DNA of 37,561 bases from positions 1-37,561 of the forward strand of contig CALVFY010000025.1 in the NCBI GenBank assembly GCA_944326945.1, in the 5' to 3' direction. Positions 33,915 through 37,561 of this stretch are shown in pieces; position 1 is the stretch's first letter; every line of letters starts with the position of its first letter. Source of the stretch: an uncultured Rikenellaceae bacterium. Lineage in GTDB: Bacteria; Bacteroidota; Bacteroidia; Bacteroidales; Rikenellaceae. Made by a program: the position numbers and the translations under genes. Below the pieces are notes generated by a model, which ran no database searches, was not told the origin of the DNA, and saw nothing but the letters and a program-made list of their open reading frames with translations.

Positions 33915-35570
33915 ATGTTACGGAGATTATCGGTTGAAAACTACGCACTGATCGACAAACTGGATTTGGAACTGACTCCGGGATTGAATATCGTTACGGG
34001 AGAAACCGGTGCCGGAAAATCAATCCTGTTAGGGGCGATGTCTTTGTTGTTAGGTAGTCGGGGCGAAGTCAGCATGCTCGGGGAGGCCGATCGAAATTGC
34101 ATAGTGGAAGGTCTCTTTCAGATCGATGGTTACGGATTGGAGCCTTTTTTCAAGGAGAATGATCTGGATTATGATTCGGAGACCGTGGTCCGGAGGGTTA
34201 TTACTCCCGCAGGGAAAAGCCGGGCCTATATTAATGATCTGCCAGTACAACTCTCTTTGCTGAAAGAGTTGGGTGGGCATTTGATAGATATTCATTCCCA
34301 GCACCAGAGTCTGATGTTGGGAAACGATGATTTCCGTACCCGTATTCTGGACAGTGTCGCAGGACACGAAACGTTGACCGAGCGCTACGGAAAGGAATAC
34401 GAAGCGTTGAAAAAAGCGGAAAAGGAGTTGGCCCGACTCAGGCAACAGGCCGAAGAGAGTCGGAGAGATGAAGAATATCTTCGGTTCCAAACCGAACAAC
34501 TTGCAGCTGCCGCTTTACACCAAGGAGAACAGGCCGAATTGGAGTCCCAGTTAGCCGAATTGTCGCATGCCGGTCAGATTCAGGAAGCACTGGCCCGATC
34601 GGCCGATGCGTTGGATCAGGAAGAGACGGGAATCCTGATTCAATTGAAAACGATCGAACAGGAACTCCGTCGTATAGAATCGGTTTATGCTCCGGCACCC
34701 CAACTGTGTGAACGAATCCATTCGTCGTTGTTGGAACTGCGTGATCTGGAGAGCGAAATGAGTGATGAAGCGGAGCGGATCGAAGCCGATCCGGAACGTT
34801 TGGCTCAGATTGAAAGCCGTCTGAATCTGATCTACGATCTGCAACAAAAACATCGGGTGGGCAGTGTGGAAGAGTTGCTCGAACTGCAAAAGGAATACAC
34901 CGATCGACTGGAAAAAATTGCCGGAAGCGATCAGGAGATTGCCGAGATGGAACAACGTATCGCGTCGCTCCGGGAGAGTGCGCTTCAAATTGCCGGTCAG
35001 ATTAGTGCGGAACGAAAAAAGGCAGGTAAGGCCGTGGAGGATCATCTGAAAAGGACATTGGCCGAGTTGGGCATGCCTTCCGTTACCTTTTTGGTGGAGG
35101 TGGTCCCTGGGGAGATCTTGACTCCTTCGGGTATGGATTCGATTCGTTTCCTCTTTTCCGCCAATCGCAACATGCCCCCTCAGCCGGTCGAAAAGATCGC
35201 ATCGGGAGGTGAAATCTCTCGTGTCATGTTGGCAATTAAATCATTTATGGCCAGCCGTTCGCAGTTGCCGACCATTATCTTCGACGAAATCGATACAGGA
35301 GTCTCTGGTCGTATTGCCGATGCCATGGGACATATTATCGCTGCATTGGGCGAGCATATGCAAGTGGTCAATATTACCCATTTGCCGCAGGTGGCCTCCA
35401 AGGGAGAGGCTCATTTCCTTGTCTACAAGGAGGATGCTTCGGAGGGCACCCGTACGCGTATCCGCCGTCTGAGCGAAGAGGAACGAATTGCCGAAATTGC
35501 CAAAATGCTAAGCGGAAGCATCGTTACGGATGCCGCTTTGGCTCAGGCACGACTACTACTAAAAGTTTAA
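33915..35570 (+). CDS. recN: DNA repair protein RecN
   Basis: The 551-aa SMC-like ATPase helps repair double-strand breaks. Walker A is GETGAGKS (29-36) at the N-terminus. The central part (about 150-370) is coiled coil rich in Glu, Gln, Leu and Arg. The C-terminus carries the ABC signature ASGGEISRVMLAIK, Walker B PTIIFDEIDTGVSG and the His switch region VNITHLPQVA. Length fits the family. It is the last gene of the run from bamD. No clear terminator is seen after it; a stem with weak pairing at about 35580-35615 lacks a proper T run. Confidence 0.96.
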   Translation: MLRRLSVENYALIDKLDLELTPGLNIVTGETGAGKSILLGAMSLLLGSRGEVSMLGEADRNCIVEGLFQIDGYGLEPFFKENDLDYDSETVVRRVITPAGKSRAYINDLPVQLSLLKELGGHLIDIHSQHQSLMLGNDDFRTRILDSVAGHETLTERYGKEYEALKKAEKELARLRQQAEESRRDEEYLRFQTEQLAAAALHQGEQAELESQLAELSHAGQIQEALARSADALDQEETGILIQLKTIEQELRRIESVYAPAPQLCERIHSSLLELRDLESEMSDEAERIEADPERLAQIESRLNLIYDLQQKHRVGSVEELLELQKEYTDRLEKIAGSDQEIAEMEQRIASLRESALQIAGQISAERKKAGKAVEDHLKRTLAELGMPSVTFLVEVVPGEILTPSGMDSIRFLFSANRNMPPQPVEKIASGGEISRVMLAIKSFMASRSQLPTIIFDEIDTGVSGRIADAMGHIIAALGEHMQVVNITHLPQVASKGEAHFLVYKEDASEGTRTRIRRLSEEERIAEIAKMLSGSIVTDAALAQARLLLKV

Positions 35571-35671
35571 ATCCAGACCACGATGACGTTTATTTATCCT
35601 TTTTGTCGTCGTAGTCTTGCGCCGGCAAAACCAATTCTTGTACCCCTATGGAGAGAGATATTTTAAAAAAT

Positions 35672-35702
35672 TTTGTTTTTGCCGTCGTATTTTATATTTT
35701 TG
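35672..35702 (+). promoter_or_regulatory. Promoter of leuA
   Basis: TTTG (35672-35675) and TATTTTTG (35695-35702) are 19 bp apart. Transcription should begin near 35708, giving a leader of about 65 bases. I see no leader peptide rich in leucine and no T-box in that leader. Confidence 0.75.
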
Positions 35703-35772
35703 CATTTATGCGACTTTTTTAACAAAAAATATAAATTCGCACATTGACACAACAAGACCAAACGATAAGATT

Positions 35773-37284
35773 ATGAGCGAAAAATTGTATGTATTCGACA
35801 CCACCCTTCGCGACGGCGAACAAGTTCCGGGTTGTCAGCTGAACACGGTCGAAAAGATCGAAGTGGCCCGGATGTTGGAAAACCTGGGTGTAGACATTAT
35901 CGAGGCCGGATTCCCAATCTCCAGCCCCGGCGATTTCCATTCCGTACAGGAGATTTCGAAAGCTGTATCCCTACCTACGATTTGCGCTCTAACCCGTGCC
36001 GTAAAGAAAGATATAGATGTGGCTGCCGATGCACTCTCTTTTGCCAAGCATAAACGGATCCACACAGGAATCGGTGTATCGCACTTTCATATCTACGATA
36101 AATTGAAATCGAATCCGGAGGAGATTCTCCAGCGGGCTGTCGAGGCTGTGAAGTATGCGAAAAAGTATGTGGAGGATGTGGAGTTCTATGCCGAAGACGC
36201 CGGCCGGGCTGACAATGAATATCTGGCTCGGGTGATAGAAGCCGTTATCAAGGCCGGGGCGACAGTGGTGAATATTCCTGATACGACAGGTTACTGTCTG
36301 CCGCAATTCTATGGTGAGAAGATCAAATATCTGGTGGACCATGTGGCCGGAATCGAAAGGGCGATCATCTCCACCCATTGTCACAACGATTTGGGCATGG
36401 CTACAGCCAATACACTGGCCGGTATTCTGAATGGAGCCCGTCAGGCGGAAGTGACACTGAACGGTATCGGTGAACGGGCCGGTAATACCTCCCTCGAAGA
36501 GGTGGTAATGACCCTCCGTTGCCACAAGAATATCAATGTCGATACGGGAATCAATTCAAAACTGATTACCAAAGCCAGCCACTTGGTATCGAGTCTGATG
36601 AACATGCCCGTGCAACCCAATAAGGCGATCGTGGGACGTAATGCTTTCGCCCACTCGTCGGGCATTCACCAAGACGGCGTACTCAAGAACCGTGAAAATT
36701 ACGAAATCATCGACCCGAAGGATGTGGGTGTGGATGAATCGGTTATCGCCCTTACGGCTCGTAGCGGACGGGCTGCCTTGAATCACCGGCTCGAATTGTT
36801 GGGCTACCGATTGGAGCAGTCCGAACTGGACAGTGTGTATGAAAAATTCCTGAAATTGGCCGATACGAAGAAGGATATCCGTGATGACGATTTGCTCTAT
36901 CTGGTGGGCGATATTGCAGCCGTTAAAGAGAATCATATCAAATTGAAATACCTGCAGGTGGTCACCGGGACACTCGTTCCGACGGCTACGGTAGTGGTGA
37001 AATTCGGCGAGCGGGAAATTATGGCCACCAGTACGGGCAACGGTCCGGTGGATGCGGCCGTAACGGCAGTCAAGAGTATGATCAATGAGAATGTGTTTAT
37101 TTCCGAATTCCTGTTGCAGGCCATGACACGTGGATGCAATGATGTGGGACGGGTGCACCTTCAGATCCGCAAAGGAGAGCATATGGTACACGGCTTCGCT
37201 GCCCATACCGATATTGTTCGTGCGGCCGTGGAGGCTTTCATCGACGGTTTGCGCAAACTGAACGTAACGGATAAAAAAGAATAA
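35773..37284 (+). CDS. leuA: 2-isopropylmalate synthase
   Basis: The 503-aa cytosolic enzyme condenses acetyl-CoA with 2-oxoisovalerate in the first step of leucine synthesis. The catalytic TIM barrel opens with [15 protein letters not shown] (R13, D14) and has [15 protein letters not shown] with the metal histidines, then [25 protein letters not shown] is the usual linker region. Residues from about 380 form the LeuA regulatory domain for leucine feedback ([23 protein letters not shown]). ATG 35773 ([10 protein letters not shown]) is chosen because the open frame runs back through the promoter. leuC follows after 21 bases. Confidence 0.95.
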   Translation: MSEKLYVFDTTLRDGEQVPGCQLNTVEKIEVARMLENLGVDIIEAGFPISSPGDFHSVQEISKAVSLPTICALTRAVKKDIDVAADALSFAKHKRIHTGIGVSHFHIYDKLKSNPEEILQRAVEAVKYAKKYVEDVEFYAEDAGRADNEYLARVIEAVIKAGATVVNIPDTTGYCLPQFYGEKIKYLVDHVAGIERAIISTHCHNDLGMATANTLAGILNGARQAEVTLNGIGERAGNTSLEEVVMTLRCHKNINVDTGINSKLITKASHLVSSLMNMPVQPNKAIVGRNAFAHSSGIHQDGVLKNRENYEIIDPKDVGVDESVIALTARSGRAALNHRLELLGYRLEQSELDSVYEKFLKLADTKKDIRDDDLLYLVGDIAAVKENHIKLKYLQVVTGTLVPTATVVVKFGEREIMATSTGNGPVDAAVTAVKSMINENVFISEFLLQAMTRGCNDVGRVHLQIRKGEHMVHGFAAHTDIVRAAVEAFIDGLRKLNVTDKKE

Positions 37285-37305
37285 TGACATTCAAACACGA
37301 ATAAG

Positions 37306-37561
37306 ATGGGAAAGACACTTTTCGACAAAGTCTGGGATGCTCACGTCGTTCGTCAGCTGGACGGCGGACGCAGCGTACTCTATATTGATCGCCACTATAT
37401 TCACGAGGTTACTTCGCCTGTGGCTTTTCTCGGTTTGCGTAATCGCGGAATCAAAGTTGCCCGGCCGGCACAGACTACGGCTACGGCAGACCATAATGTA
37501 CCTACGATCAACCGTCATCTGCCGATCGAGGATCCTCTCTCGCGCGGTCAGCTGGAGGCAT
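37306..37561 (+). CDS. leuC: 3-isopropylmalate dehydratase large subunit, 5' part
   Basis: The frame opens [15 protein letters not shown] and continues with [19 protein letters not shown], which is the aconitase-family LeuC N-terminus; later [11 protein letters not shown] and [10 protein letters not shown] also match. With LeuD it isomerises 2-isopropylmalate to 3-isopropylmalate using an iron-sulfur cluster. Only about 85 codons fall in the window, so the cluster-binding cysteines are not seen. It is 21 bases after leuA, in a leu operon. Confidence 0.93.
   Translation, partial: MGKTLFDKVWDAHVVRQLDGGRSVLYIDRHYIHEVTSPVAFLGLRNRGIKVARPAQTTATADHNVPTINRHLPIEDPLSRGQLEA

Noticed and set aside
35631..35684. 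Inverted repeat CGGCAAAAC / GTTTTTGCCG before leuA
   Set aside because: The arms are separated by more than 30 bases, need a bulge, and overlap the -33 element of leuA. Too weak to call a riboswitch or attenuator.
35571..35772. N-terminal extension of leuA (start at 35617)
   Set aside because: The extension crosses the leuA promoter boxes, and homologues begin at the DTTLRDGEQ region, so ATG 35773 is preferred.

Overview
The window looks like chromosome from a Bacteroidales bacterium (phylum Bacteroidota) of moderate GC. Reasons: many genes are preceded by the Bacteroides-type -7 box TAnnTTTG, often with TTTG or TTG 19-20 bp upstream; Shine-Dalgarno sequences are mostly absent; a serine palmitoyltransferase gene and a DUF3078 outer-membrane protein gene are present; and the order bamD - omega - coaBC - recN is typical of the order. 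I cannot fix the genus. A Rikenellaceae or Alistipes-like origin is possible but unproven. I see no transposase, phage gene, rRNA or CRISPR array.

Layout. Positions 1-2700 hold a PLP aminotransferase (minus), a small membrane protein, tRNA-Glu with rpsT, and a VOC-fold protein. Positions 2766-13878 form a hexuronate catabolism locus. A lacI-uxaB-uxaA operon runs leftward, and uxaC-kdgK-eda-exuT-SDR-uxuA runs rightward. Between them lies a perfect 22-bp palindrome set between two divergent promoters. The products could import galacturonate and glucuronate, isomerise them (UxaC), reduce them (UxaB for tagaturonate, the SDR for fructuronate), dehydrate them (UxaA, UxuA) to 2-keto-3-deoxygluconate, phosphorylate that (KdgK) and cleave it (Eda) to pyruvate and glyceraldehyde-3-phosphate.

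Positions 14097-18370 hold tRNA-His, a DEAD-box RNA helicase and groES-groEL. Positions 18536-25117 hold a SulP transporter, a DMT exporter and endonuclease IV (both minus), then a DUF3078 protein, an S41 protease and a 70-aa membrane protein. Positions 25128-27780 (minus) are a GT39-type glycosyltransferase, a GtrA protein and a hexapeptide acetyltransferase, probably an envelope glycan module. Next come a FadR-type GntR regulator and a CapA-like lipoprotein, then the serine palmitoyltransferase (minus). Positions 31474-35570 are bamD, RNA polymerase omega, coaBC and recN. The window ends in leuA and the first part of leuC.

No gene set here is clearly a new defence or mobile system. The best leads are regulatory: the divergent hexuronate operator and its unusual leader, interleaved inverted repeats before groES, a strong hairpin directly before the DEAD-box helicase start, and a palindrome over the promoter of the FadR-like regulator.
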